From assembly GCA_009773995.1 (NCBI GenBank), contig VSMY01000011.1, positions 1-32,757 of the forward strand: DNA of 32,757 bases, in the 5' to 3' direction. Positions 8,715 to 15,828 of the stretch are shown here, in pieces (positions within the stretch are counted from its first letter, which is position 1; the number at the start of each line of letters is the position of its first letter). The DNA comes from Oscillibacter sp. (GTDB lineage: Bacteria > Bacillota > Clostridia > Oscillospirales > Oscillospiraceae). Below the pieces are notes generated by a model that did no database searches, was not told where the DNA came from, and worked only from the letters and a program-made list of their open reading frames with translations. The position numbers were made by a program, and so were the translations under genes.

Positions 8715-9385
8715 AGAGAAAAGAAAAACGCCTCTCCTCCCGGAGGAGGCGGGCCCTCCGGCGGGTCCTCGTCGCGGCGGCGGCGGTGCTTTTGGTGAAC
8801 CGGATATTTTGGATCGGGTTCCTCTTCCCCATCCAGGCCATCCGGTACAACGAGGAGCACGCGGGCACCGGGCGGACCGCCGTGGTCTGCCGGAAATGGG
8901 TCCCGGAGATTTTCAAAACCGGGCTGGTGTATCTGACGGAAAACGAGAACGTCACCATGCTCAGCGGGACCTATCTCTCGTTTTACGGCTGGACAAACAT
9001 CTACGGCGTGCCGGTGGACTGCTCGGAGGAAGCGCCCATACACGCCGGCTGGTGGAGCTTGGTCCGGCTGGAAGAGGCAGGCCGCTTTTATGTGTTCGGC
9101 AGAGTTGACGACCCGGATATCTACTGGATGGAGGTCTATTTCATACGCCCGGACGATCTCTTGGGGGAAGAGCGGATCGGCCGGTGCCACGGCAATTACG
9201 GGGTCCATCGGGGCGACGGCGGCTGGATGGAGAAGGATGGACGGTCCTATTTTCTGTTTGAGGCCGATCTGGTGGATTGGGGCGAGTACCCCACCGGCTT
9301 TCGGGCCATCGCCGTGGGCTATGACGAGGATAGAAACGTGGTTGCGCGGATGGATCTGGAGGAGGGACATGTCGCCGTCCGATAA
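8711..9385 (+). CDS. Membrane-anchored protein of unknown function
   Basis: A 224-residue protein with a strongly basic N-terminus (first 18 residues, mostly Lys and Arg), one hydrophobic helix (about 18-40) and a soluble remainder, which the positive-inside rule places outside the membrane. I recognise no family. The ectodomain has many Trp and Tyr residues and cysteines near positions 61, 104 and 160. It begins within the stop of the preceding gene (ATGA), with GGGGGGAGC as ribosome site. Third and last gene of the padR operon. Confidence 0.7.
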   Translation: MKRKEKRLSSRRRRALRRVLVAAAAVLLVNRIFWIGFLFPIQAIRYNEEHAGTGRTAVVCRKWVPEIFKTGLVYLTENENVTMLSGTYLSFYGWTNIYGVPVDCSEEAPIHAGWWSLVRLEEAGRFYVFGRVDDPDIYWMEVYFIRPDDLLGEERIGRCHGNYGVHRGDGGWMEKDGRSYFLFEADLVDWGEYPTGFRAIAVGYDEDRNVVARMDLEEGHVAVR

Positions 9386-9418
9386 AAAGCCGGGCCGGGA
9401 GGTATTGCCTCCCGGCTC
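9384..9418. terminator. Terminator between the padR operon and focA
   Basis: A perfect 9-bp stem (9394-9402 with 9408-9416, GCCGGGAGG / CCTCCCGGC). On the minus strand it is followed within 8 nt by TTTTTAT, so it works best for focA; on the plus strand no good U-tract follows. Confidence 0.7.
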
Positions 9419-9425
9419 AGTGCGT

Positions 9426-10241
9426 TCAGTCCTTTTTCAAATGCGCGTACCAGAGCAGGACCGCCAGTCCCGCGCCGCCCAGGATGTTCCCCAGGGTGAC
9501 GGGGAGGAGGTTTCCCAGGAGGAAATTGGGGACCGTCAGGGTGCTGAGGTCCACCCCGGCCTGCTGGGCCAATTGGAGGTACTGGGGATTTTGAACCGCC
9601 AGCAGCCCGGCGGCGATGTAGTACATGTTCGCCACACAGTGCTCGAAGCCGCAGAGGACGAAGTAGCTGACGGGAAGGAAAGCCCCCATGAGCCGCCCGG
9701 CCCCGTCCGTGGCCGAGAGGGCCATCAGAACCCCCTGGCACACCAGGAGGTTGCAGAAAATCCCCAGGCCGAAGCCGTTCAGGAAGGAGATTCCGCACTT
9801 CCCGGCGGCCAGGCGGATGGTGTAGACCGCCAAGCCTCCGGCGGAGTAGTTGAGCTGTCCGAACCACACACAGCCCGCCGCCACGAGGAACGCTCCCAGG
9901 AAGTTCCCCAGGTAGACGAGACACCAGTTCCGCAAAAGGCCGGAGAGGGTGCACTTTTTCTCCAGCAGGGAGAGGGCCAGGAGGCTGTTTCCGGTGAAGA
10001 GCTCCGCCCCGGTGACGAGGACCATGCACAGGCCGAAGGGGAACAGGAGGCCGGAAACCGTCCGGGCCAGGCCCACGTTTTCCATGCCATGGACCGCCGT
10101 GTTGGTGGCGGCGCAGCCCAGGGCGATGAGGGCCCCGGCCAGGACGGAGAGGGCCAGGAGCTTCCCGGCGCTCTTTTGGGTTTTCGCCGTCCCTCCGGCG
10201 GCGTAACGCTCCAGAAATTCCTTGGGGGAGAGGTAGGACAT
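9426..10241 (-). CDS. focA: Formate/nitrite channel of the FocA/NirC family
   Basis: A 271-residue inner-membrane protein with six hydrophobic helices. Family signatures are visible: TGAELFTGNSLL (77-88), LGNFLGA (111-117), the broken-helix segment GLGIFCNLLVC (158-168) and GFEHCVANMYYI (198-209), whose His201 corresponds to the pore histidine that gates formate in E. coli FocA. The pentameric channel would move formate in or out by pH. AAGGAGGG precedes the ATG. It starts 11 nt after fhs and is the second gene of that operon, which points to formate rather than nitrite as substrate. Confidence 0.88.
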   Translation of the reverse strand: MSYLSPKEFLERYAAGGTAKTQKSAGKLLALSVLAGALIALGCAATNTAVHGMENVGLARTVSGLLFPFGLCMVLVTGAELFTGNSLLALSLLEKKCTLSGLLRNWCLVYLGNFLGAFLVAAGCVWFGQLNYSAGGLAVYTIRLAAGKCGISFLNGFGLGIFCNLLVCQGVLMALSATDGAGRLMGAFLPVSYFVLCGFEHCVANMYYIAAGLLAVQNPQYLQLAQQAGVDLSTLTVPNFLLGNLLPVTLGNILGGAGLAVLLWYAHLKKD

Positions 10242-10252
10242 GGCCGCCCTCC

Positions 10253-11926
10253 TTAAAAAAGTCCCGTAATCTTACCGTTCTCGTCCACGTCGATCTTCTC
10301 GGCGGCGGGGACCTTGGGCAGACCCGGCATGGTCATGATGTCCCCGGTGAGAGCCACCAGGAAGCCCGCCCCGGCGGAGACCTTCAGATTCCGCACGGTG
10401 ATGGTAAAGCCCTTGGGGGCCCCCAGCAGGGCCGGGTCGTCGGAAAAGCTGTACTGGGTTTTGGCCATGCAGACGGGGAGCTTGCCGAAGCCCAGGGCCT
10501 CCAGCTCCGTCAGCTGCTTTTTCGCGGCGGGGGTCAGGACGGCCCCGTCGGCGTGGTAGACCTTTTGGGCGATGGCGTTGATTTTGTGTTCAATGGAGTC
10601 CTCCGTGTCGTAGGCAAAGCGGAAGTCATTGGGCTCGCCGCAGAGACGGAGTACCTCTTCGGCAAGGGCCGTGCCGCCCTGGCCGCCCTTGGCCCAGACC
10701 TCGCTGAGGGCCACGTTCACCCCCAGCTCCCGGCATTTTTCCTCCACCAGCTGAAGCTCACGGGCGGTATCTGTGGGGAAGGCGTTGACGGCCACCACGC
10801 AGGGAAGGCCGTAGACGTTTTTGATGTTGTCCACATGCTGGAGCAGGTTGGGCAGGCCCTTCTCCAGGGCCTCCAGGTTCTCGGCGTTCAGCTCCGCCTT
10901 GGGGACGCCGCCGTGGTTCTTCAGGGCCCGGACCGTGGCGACGACCACCACGGCGCTGGGCCGGAGGCCCGCCAGGCGGCACTTGATGTCCAGGAACTTC
11001 TCCGCCCCCAGGTCCGCGCCGAAGCCCGCCTCCGTGACGGCGTAGTCCGCCAGCTTCATGGCAAGGCGCGTGGCCATGACGGAGTTGCAGCCGTGGGCGA
11101 TGTTGGCAAAGGGCCCGCCGTGGATGAAGGCGGGGGTGCCCTCCAGGGTCTGGACGAGATTGGGTTTCAGCGCGTCCTTCAGCAGGGCGGCCATGGCCCC
11201 CTCGGCCTTCAGGTCGTGGGCGGTGACGGGCCTTCCGTCGTAGGTGTAGGCCACCACCATCCGGCCAAGGCGCTCTTTCAGGTCCAGGATGCCGGAGGAC
11301 AGGCACAGCACCGCCATGATCTCGCTGGCCACGGTGATGTCGAAGCCGTCCTCCCGGGGCACGCCCTGCATCCGGCCCCCCAGGCCGTCCACGATGTTCC
11401 GCAGCTGGCGGTCGTTCATGTCCACGCAGCGCTTCCAGGTGATTTTTTTCACGTCGATTCCCAGGTCGTTCCCCTGTTGGATGTGGTTGTCCAGCATGGC
11501 GGCGCAGAGGTTGTTGGCCGCGCCGATGGTGTGGAAGTCTCCGGTGAAATGCAGGTTGATGTCCTCCATGGGCACCACCTGGGCGTAACCGCCCCCAGCC
11601 GCGCCGCCCTTCACGCCGAAGACGGGGCCCAGGGAGGGCTCCCGCAGGGCCACCAGGGCGTTCTTTCCCAGGCGGCGGAGGGCGTCGGCCAGGCCCACGG
11701 TGGTGGTGGTCTTGCCCTCCCCGGCGGGGGTGGGGTTGATGGCGGTGACGAGAATCAGCTTCCCGTCGCCCCGCTTGCTCTCCTTGAGGAGGCGGGGGTC
11801 CACCTTGGCCTTGTAATTGCCGTAGAGCTCCAGGTATTGGGGGTCCACTCCGGCGGCGGCGGCAATCTCCCCGATGGGGCGCATCTGGCAGGACTGGGCG
11901 ATTTCGATGTCGGACGGAACGTGCAT
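10253..11926 (-). CDS. fhs: Formate--tetrahydrofolate ligase
   Basis: A 557-residue enzyme, the normal length, that joins formate to tetrahydrofolate with ATP to give 10-formyl-tetrahydrofolate. This is the entry to one-carbon metabolism and, in acetogens, to the methyl branch of the Wood-Ljungdahl pathway. The P-loop is TPAGEGKTT (66-74) after LILVTAINP. REPSLGPVFGVKGGAAGGG and NLHFTGDFHTIGAANNL, both family signatures, follow, and the protein ends in a MTMPGLPK segment. AAGGAGGG is correctly placed before the ATG. It is co-transcribed with focA. The nearest strong leftward promoter is at 12268-12296, which would give a leader of more than 300 nt. Confidence 0.97.
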   Translation of the reverse strand: MHVPSDIEIAQSCQMRPIGEIAAAAGVDPQYLELYGNYKAKVDPRLLKESKRGDGKLILVTAINPTPAGEGKTTTTVGLADALRRLGKNALVALREPSLGPVFGVKGGAAGGGYAQVVPMEDINLHFTGDFHTIGAANNLCAAMLDNHIQQGNDLGIDVKKITWKRCVDMNDRQLRNIVDGLGGRMQGVPREDGFDITVASEIMAVLCLSSGILDLKERLGRMVVAYTYDGRPVTAHDLKAEGAMAALLKDALKPNLVQTLEGTPAFIHGGPFANIAHGCNSVMATRLAMKLADYAVTEAGFGADLGAEKFLDIKCRLAGLRPSAVVVVATVRALKNHGGVPKAELNAENLEALEKGLPNLLQHVDNIKNVYGLPCVVAVNAFPTDTARELQLVEEKCRELGVNVALSEVWAKGGQGGTALAEEVLRLCGEPNDFRFAYDTEDSIEHKINAIAQKVYHADGAVLTPAAKKQLTELEALGFGKLPVCMAKTQYSFSDDPALLGAPKGFTITVRNLKVSAGAGFLVALTGDIMTMPGLPKVPAAEKIDVDENGKITGLF

Positions 11927-12033
11927 GGCGGGGCCCTCCTTCGTGAAATAAAAGGTATGACTTATTTTGGACAGGAAGATGATATCATACTCCGGGGGGA
12001 AAGGGAAGTGGAAGATTTCACAAGGAAAAGGGA

Positions 12034-12062
12034 TTGTTTTTCTTCGGATTCTATGTTATGGT
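12034..12062 (+). promoter_or_regulatory. Weak rightward promoter candidate at the left edge of the inverted-repeat element
   Basis: TTGTTT (12034-12039), a 17-nt spacer and TATGGT (12057-12062). Transcription would begin near 12069, immediately before the left arm of the inverted repeat. Confidence 0.35.
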
Positions 12063-12094
12063 AAACGTGAGGCGCCGAAGGGCGGGGCGGTTGG

Positions 12095-12128
12095 CCGCAT
12101 CCTCCGAAAGGAGGTGAAGCCGATGCGG
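12095..12128 (+). promoter_or_regulatory. Hairpin that hides the ribosome site and start codon of the small ORF
   Basis: CCGCAT (12095-12100) pairs with ATGCGG (12123-12128), which is the start codon and next codon. CCTCC (12101-12105) pairs with the Shine-Dalgarno GGAGG (12110-12114) across a GAAA tetraloop. The eight bases between them form a bulge. Both signals for initiation are therefore base-paired in one structure. Confidence 0.6.
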
Positions 12129-12200
12129 GTTACGTTACATATTGGGATCTATACGATCACAATTACTGTAAAACGCAGAAACCGCCACCCCGGCAGGTGA
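12123..12200 (+). CDS. 25-residue basic small protein, unrecognised
   Basis: The ORF encodes a peptide with an alternating hydrophobic middle (VTLHIGIYTITITV, residues 3-16) and a basic tail ending NRHPGR. AAAGGAGGTGA, an ideal ribosome site, lies 8 nt before the ATG, but both are sequestered in the hairpin at 12095-12128. The last nine codons overlap the 5' half of the hairpin at 12178-12207. The ORF is encircled by the long inverted repeat, and a consensus promoter on the other strand (12268-12296) would make RNA antisense to it. It could be a small regulated protein, for example a type I toxin, a leader peptide, or a chance ORF in a structured RNA. I lean to a translated ORF because of the ribosome site. 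Confidence 0.45.
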   Translation: MRVTLHIGIYTITITVKRRNRHPGR

Positions 12201-12210
12201 CGGTTTCCTT
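12178..12210. terminator. Hairpin at the end of the small ORF, possible weak terminator
   Basis: GAAACCG-C-CACC (12178-12189) pairs with GGTG-A-CGGTTTC (12196-12207) with one internal mismatch (C-A on the plus strand, a G-U pair on the minus strand). The following bases are CTTTCTT on the plus strand and TGCGTTTT on the minus strand, so termination would be inefficient in either direction. Confidence 0.4.
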
Positions 12211-12267
12211 TCTTAGGTAAACCTTAAACCAATTTGGGCCAACCGCTCCGCGGCGCCTTTGTCATAT

Positions 12268-12296
12268 AGTATACCCCGGATGAGGGGGATTGTCAA
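12268..12296 (-). promoter_or_regulatory. Consensus leftward sigma-A promoter
   Basis: TTGACA (complement of 12291-12296), 17 nt, TATACT (complement of 12268-12273). It is the strongest promoter in the gap. Transcription would start near 12261, just outside the right arm of the inverted repeat, and proceed toward fhs. Confidence 0.75.
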
Positions 12297-12341
12297 GCCT
12301 CGTAAGGAGGCGGATAGAAGTAAGAGACAGGAGGGCGGACC

Positions 12342-12842
12342 ATGGAGCTTAGTGTAAACGGGCGGCAGCGGCGGGCCGCACAGGTGCCGAAAGCCGCGCC
12401 CCAGGCGGAGAAGAAATCCGCCGGGAAAAGCGCGGCCCCGGCCAGGAGCGACAAGGCCGACTGGTCCCAGGCGGCGCTGGCCTTCCTCCGGGAGATGGAC
12501 CGGCGGAGCATGGAGGAGGAGCGGAAGCGGCTGGAGGCCAAACAGCAGAAGAACGGGGAGCTGGAGATGCTGTCCAAGTCTCTGGACGTCATGGAGAAGT
12601 GCCGGAAAATCGCCTCCCGCATTATGAAGGGCGACAAGGTGCCGCCCCAGGACGAGCAGTTTTTGATGGAGGCCGACCCGGACGGGTACAAGCTGGCCCT
12701 GGTCTGCCGGGTACCCAAGGAGAAGCCCAAGGAGTGGGAGTCCGTCCTGGAGGAAGAGGAACAGGAGGGCGGCGAAAGCGCCGGGGCCGGCGAGGAAACG
12801 GCGGAGGCCTCGGACACGGCCGGAGAAACGGCGGAGTGCTGA
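12342..12842 (+). CDS. Charged coiled-coil protein of unknown function
   Basis: A 166-residue soluble protein. Residues 1-40 are basic and Ala-rich, 45-95 are a probable coiled coil (REMDRRSMEEERKRLEAKQQ...ELEMLSKSLDVMEK), followed by KCRKIASRIMKGDKVPPQDEQFLME, and the last 35 residues are acidic (Glu/Gly/Ala). I do not recognise the family. GGAGGGCGG is well placed before the ATG. Upstream, TATAGT (12265-12270) might be a -10 box but has no convincing -35. It converges on the histidine kinase gene and ends at the terminator at 12859-12889. Confidence 0.7.
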   Translation: MELSVNGRQRRAAQVPKAAPQAEKKSAGKSAAPARSDKADWSQAALAFLREMDRRSMEEERKRLEAKQQKNGELEMLSKSLDVMEKCRKIASRIMKGDKVPPQDEQFLMEADPDGYKLALVCRVPKEKPKEWESVLEEEEQEGGESAGAGEETAEASDTAGETAEC

Positions 12843-12858
12843 ACAAGGAAAACGCCAA

Positions 12859-12889
12859 GGCGGCGGGGAAGCTTCCCCGCCGCCTTTTT
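12859..12889 (+). terminator. Intrinsic terminator between converging genes
   Basis: A 26-nt perfect palindrome (12859-12884; arms GGCGGCGGGGAAG / CTTCCCCGCCGCC) followed by TTTTT. On the minus strand no equally good U-tract follows, so it mainly serves the coiled-coil gene and may partly serve the kinase gene. Confidence 0.85.
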
Positions 12890-12895
12890 GCCGTG

Positions 12896-15454
12896 TCAAC
12901 GGCGCTCGTTGATGAACTTTTCCAGCAGCCGGGAGACCTCCCGGATGTCGATGGGCTTGGCTACGTGGGCGTTCATGCCCGCGTCCAGGCATTTTTTGAT
13001 GTCCTCCGAGAAGGCGTCGGCGGTCATGGCGATGATGGGAATGTCCTTGTCGGGCCTGTCCATGTTTCGGATGGCCTCCGTGGCCTCGTAGCCCGTCATC
13101 ACCGGCATCCGCAGGTCCATCAGCACCGCGTCGTAGAAGCCCACGGGGGACGCCTCGAACTTGTCCGCGCAGATGCGGCCGTTTTCCGCCCAGTCCAGCT
13201 CCATTCCCAGGTCGGACAAAAGCTCGTTGGCAATCTCCCAGTTCAGGTCGTTGTCCTCCGCCAGGAGGATGCGGCGGCCGGTGAAGTCGGCGTATTTCTC
13301 CTCGTGGAGCTGCTCGGCGGCGGCGCCGGCGTTGTCGATAAAGGGCTTGAGCCCATAAAAGAGGGTGGAGCGGAACAGGGGCTTGGAGATGAAGCCGGTG
13401 ATGCCCGCGTCCTTGGCCTCGGTTTCGATTTCGCTCCAGTCGTAGGCGGAGATCAGCATAATGGGGGTCTCGTCGCCGAAGCGGCGGCGGATCTCCTTGG
13501 CGGCGGTGATGCCGTCCATGTCCGGCAGCTTCCAGTCCAGGAGGATGATGTGGTAGTGGTCCCGGAGCTGGGCCCGGTGGTCCAGCATCTCCAGGGCTTT
13601 CTCCGCGTTCAGGGCCCAGTCGGCCTTCACGCCGATGGATTTCAGGGAGGCGGTGGTGCTCTCGCAGAGCTGCTGGTCGTCGTCCACCACCAAGATGTTC
13701 CACTCGGGGAGGATCATCTCCTCCTCCGGGGTCTCGGCCCGCTGGAGGTCCAGGGTGACGTGGAACTCGCTGCCCTGGCCCAGCTCGCTTTCCACCGCAA
13801 TGGTGCCCCCCATGGTGTCCACAATGTATTTGGTGATGGCCATGCCCAGGCCGGAGCCCTCGGTCCGGCGGACCCGGGCGCTGTCCTCCCGGACGAAGGA
13901 CTCGAAGATCTTGGCCTTGAACTCCGGGGTCATGCCGATGCCGTTGTCCTTCACCAGGATGTGGGTGCGGACGTAGTCCTCTCCCTTGGGAGAGCTCTCC
14001 TCATAGAGGGAGACCTGGATCAGCCCGCCGTCGGGGGTGAATTTCAGGGCGTTGCCCAGGATGTTCAAAAGGACCTGGTTCAGCCGCACGCTGTCGCAGC
14101 AGACGTTTTCCGTGGAGATGTCGTGGATGAACACGTCGAACTGCTGGTGCTTGGACCGGACCTGGGGCTGGGCGATGCTGACGATGCTGTCCATGACCTC
14201 CCGGAGGGAGACCTGGTCCATGTTCAGCGTCAGCTTGCCGCTTTCGATTTTGCTCATGTCCAGCACGTCGTTGATGAGCCCCAGGAGGTGGCGGCTGGAG
14301 AGGGTGATTTTTTTCAGGCAGTTCTGGACCTGCTGTTTGTCGTCGATGTTGGCCGAGGCGATGGCCGTCATTCCCACGATGGCGTTCATGGGGGTCCGGA
14401 TGTCGTGGGACATATTGGAGAGGAATTCGCTCTTGGCCTTGTTGGCGTGGACGGCCTCCTTCCGGGCCTTTTCCAGCTCCGCCATCTGCTCCTGTAAGAG
14501 CCGGGAGTACTGCAGGAACACCAGGAACAGGGCCGTCAGCACGACGGCGCAGCCCAGGAAGGCCATGTACAGCCAGGTGCGGCTGAGCTGGTTGACGGAT
14601 TCGTCCAGCTGGCCGTAAGGCAGCACGGCGATGAGGAACCACTCGGAGTAGGGGAGCTTGTTGCACTGGAGGTGCCGCCGCTCGCTGCCGAAGGTGAGGA
14701 GCGTGGTGTAGTCCTCTCCGGCGTCCATGGCGGCCTCCAGCTCCCGGATGTACTGCTCTCCGCTTTCCCCCTGCTCCTCGAACATGGCCTGGATGCGGTC
14801 AAAGTAGTTCTCCCGGAAGGCGTCGCCGCTGCGGATGACGAAGGTGCCGTCCCGGCGGATGATGTGAGAGTAGACCAGAGTGTTCTCGCTGTAAAGGGAG
14901 AGGGTTTCGGCGATGTAATCGGCGGGGAGGCTGGCCACCAAAGCGGTGGCGACGGTCCCGTCGGACATGATATATTCGGCGGAGACGCCCAGAAGAATGT
15001 CCTTCTCCCCGTGGTCGGTGGAGGCCACGGCCACCTTTTTGTCGCCGTTGTTCATAGAGCGGAGGAAGGGCTCCGGGTCCGCCAGGAGGGGCTCTTCGCC
15101 GTAGATCATGTCGAACTCGCCGGTGGGGGAGTAGTAAGCCAGGAACTCAAAGCCCCGGATCTGGGCGTTGTCGGCCAGCTCCGCCCGGAGCTCGGCGGCG
15201 GGGGCGTCGTTGGGGTGGAAGCCCTCCACCAGAGCCTCCAGCTGGGAGAGGCGGAGCTGAATGGTGGTCTCAAAGTGCTGGGTGACCTTCTCCCCCATGC
15301 CGGTCATATAGGTGGTGCCCACGGCGCTGATGGTATCGGCGCTCTTTTGGGTCATGAAGAAGGCCAGGAAGGAGAAGATGCCCACCGTCAGAAGCAGAAC
15401 CAGCGCCAGGCTGACGGTGAGGAAGCGGGAGGCGCTGCTGAATTGCTTTTTCAT
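12896..15454 (-). CDS. Membrane hybrid sensor histidine kinase with two receiver domains
   Basis: An 852-residue sensor kinase. Order: first membrane helix (10-33), an extracytoplasmic Cache-like sensor (about 35-290), second membrane helix (294-315), a coiled linker, the HisKA dimer domain with phospho-acceptor His350 (SHDIRTPMNAI), the ATPase domain (N-box near 459-473, DNGIGM at 503-508, GSGLGM at 533-538), receiver 1 (585-705, phospho-Asp640 in LLDWKLPDMDG) and receiver 2 (728-848, Asp780 in LMDLRMP). Both receivers have the acidic pocket and the C-terminal Lys (SKP, AKP). Its start overlaps the stop of the Hpt gene (ATGA), so kinase and Hpt are made together, as expected for a multistep His-Asp-His-Asp relay. 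The ligand of the sensor is unknown. Third gene of the signalling operon. Confidence 0.9.
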   Translation of the reverse strand: MKKQFSSASRFLTVSLALVLLLTVGIFSFLAFFMTQKSADTISAVGTTYMTGMGEKVTQHFETTIQLRLSQLEALVEGFHPNDAPAAELRAELADNAQIRGFEFLAYYSPTGEFDMIYGEEPLLADPEPFLRSMNNGDKKVAVASTDHGEKDILLGVSAEYIMSDGTVATALVASLPADYIAETLSLYSENTLVYSHIIRRDGTFVIRSGDAFRENYFDRIQAMFEEQGESGEQYIRELEAAMDAGEDYTTLLTFGSERRHLQCNKLPYSEWFLIAVLPYGQLDESVNQLSRTWLYMAFLGCAVVLTALFLVFLQYSRLLQEQMAELEKARKEAVHANKAKSEFLSNMSHDIRTPMNAIVGMTAIASANIDDKQQVQNCLKKITLSSRHLLGLINDVLDMSKIESGKLTLNMDQVSLREVMDSIVSIAQPQVRSKHQQFDVFIHDISTENVCCDSVRLNQVLLNILGNALKFTPDGGLIQVSLYEESSPKGEDYVRTHILVKDNGIGMTPEFKAKIFESFVREDSARVRRTEGSGLGMAITKYIVDTMGGTIAVESELGQGSEFHVTLDLQRAETPEEEMILPEWNILVVDDDQQLCESTTASLKSIGVKADWALNAEKALEMLDHRAQLRDHYHIILLDWKLPDMDGITAAKEIRRRFGDETPIMLISAYDWSEIETEAKDAGITGFISKPLFRSTLFYGLKPFIDNAGAAAEQLHEEKYADFTGRRILLAEDNDLNWEIANELLSDLGMELDWAENGRICADKFEASPVGFYDAVLMDLRMPVMTGYEATEAIRNMDRPDKDIPIIAMTADAFSEDIKKCLDAGMNAHVAKPIDIREVSRLLEKFINERR

Positions 15455-15813
15455 CCCGCGCTCTCTTTCTGGAAGGCCTGGATAGCGGTCACCGTCTGGG
15501 CGTAATCCGCCCGCACCTCCTCCGCCAGGGCGTCGGCCTCCGGCGTGTAGCCGTTCCGCAGGGCCTCGCAAAGGCGGCTGCTGGACGCCTGGAGCTTGTC
15601 GATGCTCAAGTTTTGGCACACGCCCTTGATGGTGTGGGCGGCCCGGAAGGCCTCCTCATAATTCTTCTCCTCCAGGGACCGGCAGAGGAGATCGTAGCTG
15701 CCGTCATTTAAGAATTTCAGGACGAATTTCTGGACCAGCCGCTCGCTGCGCAGGCGGCCGATGGCGTCCTCATAATTGCCGCTCATGGCGGCGTAGCACT
15801 CCTGTAAGGTCAT
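15451..15813 (-). CDS. Histidine phosphotransfer (Hpt) protein
   Basis: A 120-residue stand-alone Hpt protein. The phospho-accepting residue is His60 in AAHTIKGVCQNLS, the canonical AHxLKG-type motif. Its surroundings are helical, as in a four-helix Hpt bundle. It would carry phosphate from a receiver of the hybrid kinase to another receiver, the best candidate being that of the upstream HD-GYP/GGDEF protein. AAAGGAGGAG precedes the ATG. The gene lies 15 nt after the HD-GYP/GGDEF gene and overlaps the kinase gene by 4 nt. Confidence 0.88.
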   Translation of the reverse strand: MTLQECYAAMSGNYEDAIGRLRSERLVQKFVLKFLNDGSYDLLCRSLEEKNYEEAFRAAHTIKGVCQNLSIDKLQASSSRLCEALRNGYTPEADALAEEVRADYAQTVTAIQAFQKESAG

Positions 15814-15828
15814 GTGGATGCTCCTCCT

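Larger units (their letters stand above)
12071..12257. repeat. Long inverted repeat enclosing a 25-codon ORF
   Basis: Left arm 12071-12096 and right arm 12237-12257. Inner blocks GCGGTTGGCC and GGCCAACCGC are perfectly complementary over 10 bp, the outer GGCGCC blocks over 6 bp, and a GCGG/CCGC block lies between them. Confidence 0.75.
12068..12261 (-). ncRNA. Candidate closed-stem structured RNA (orientation uncertain)
   Basis: About 190 nt bounded by complementary arms: 12071-12096 pairs with 12237-12257 through 20 base pairs (GGCGCC, GCGG and GCGGTTGGCC blocks) with one mismatch and a 5-nt bulge. An apical hairpin lies at 12178-12207 and a compound hairpin at 12095-12128. The best promoter, TTGACA-17-TATACT on the minus strand, places the start at the arm edge, as for RNAs whose ends pair, such as 6S. 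The mismatches do not settle the strand: the one at 12185/12200 becomes G-U on the minus strand, while the one at 12086/12247 becomes G-U on the plus strand. No named RNA family was recognised. Transcribed leftward, it would also be antisense to the small ORF and could be the front of the fhs leader. Confidence 0.4.

Noticed and set aside
12071..12257. Miniature transposon (MITE) reading of the inverted repeat
   Set aside because: No target-site duplication is apparent at the edges, and promoters lie directly outside both arms. Only a search for further genomic copies could revive this idea.
11927..12260. ZTP or tetrahydrofolate riboswitch in the fhs leader
   Set aside because: The conserved core sequences of these riboswitches, as I remember them, are not visible in the leftward leader. 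The element there is structured but does not match.
12225..12265. 13-codon leftward ORF starting just after the TATACT box at 12268-12273
   Set aside because: Its ATG would lie at or before the expected transcription start and there is no ribosome site.
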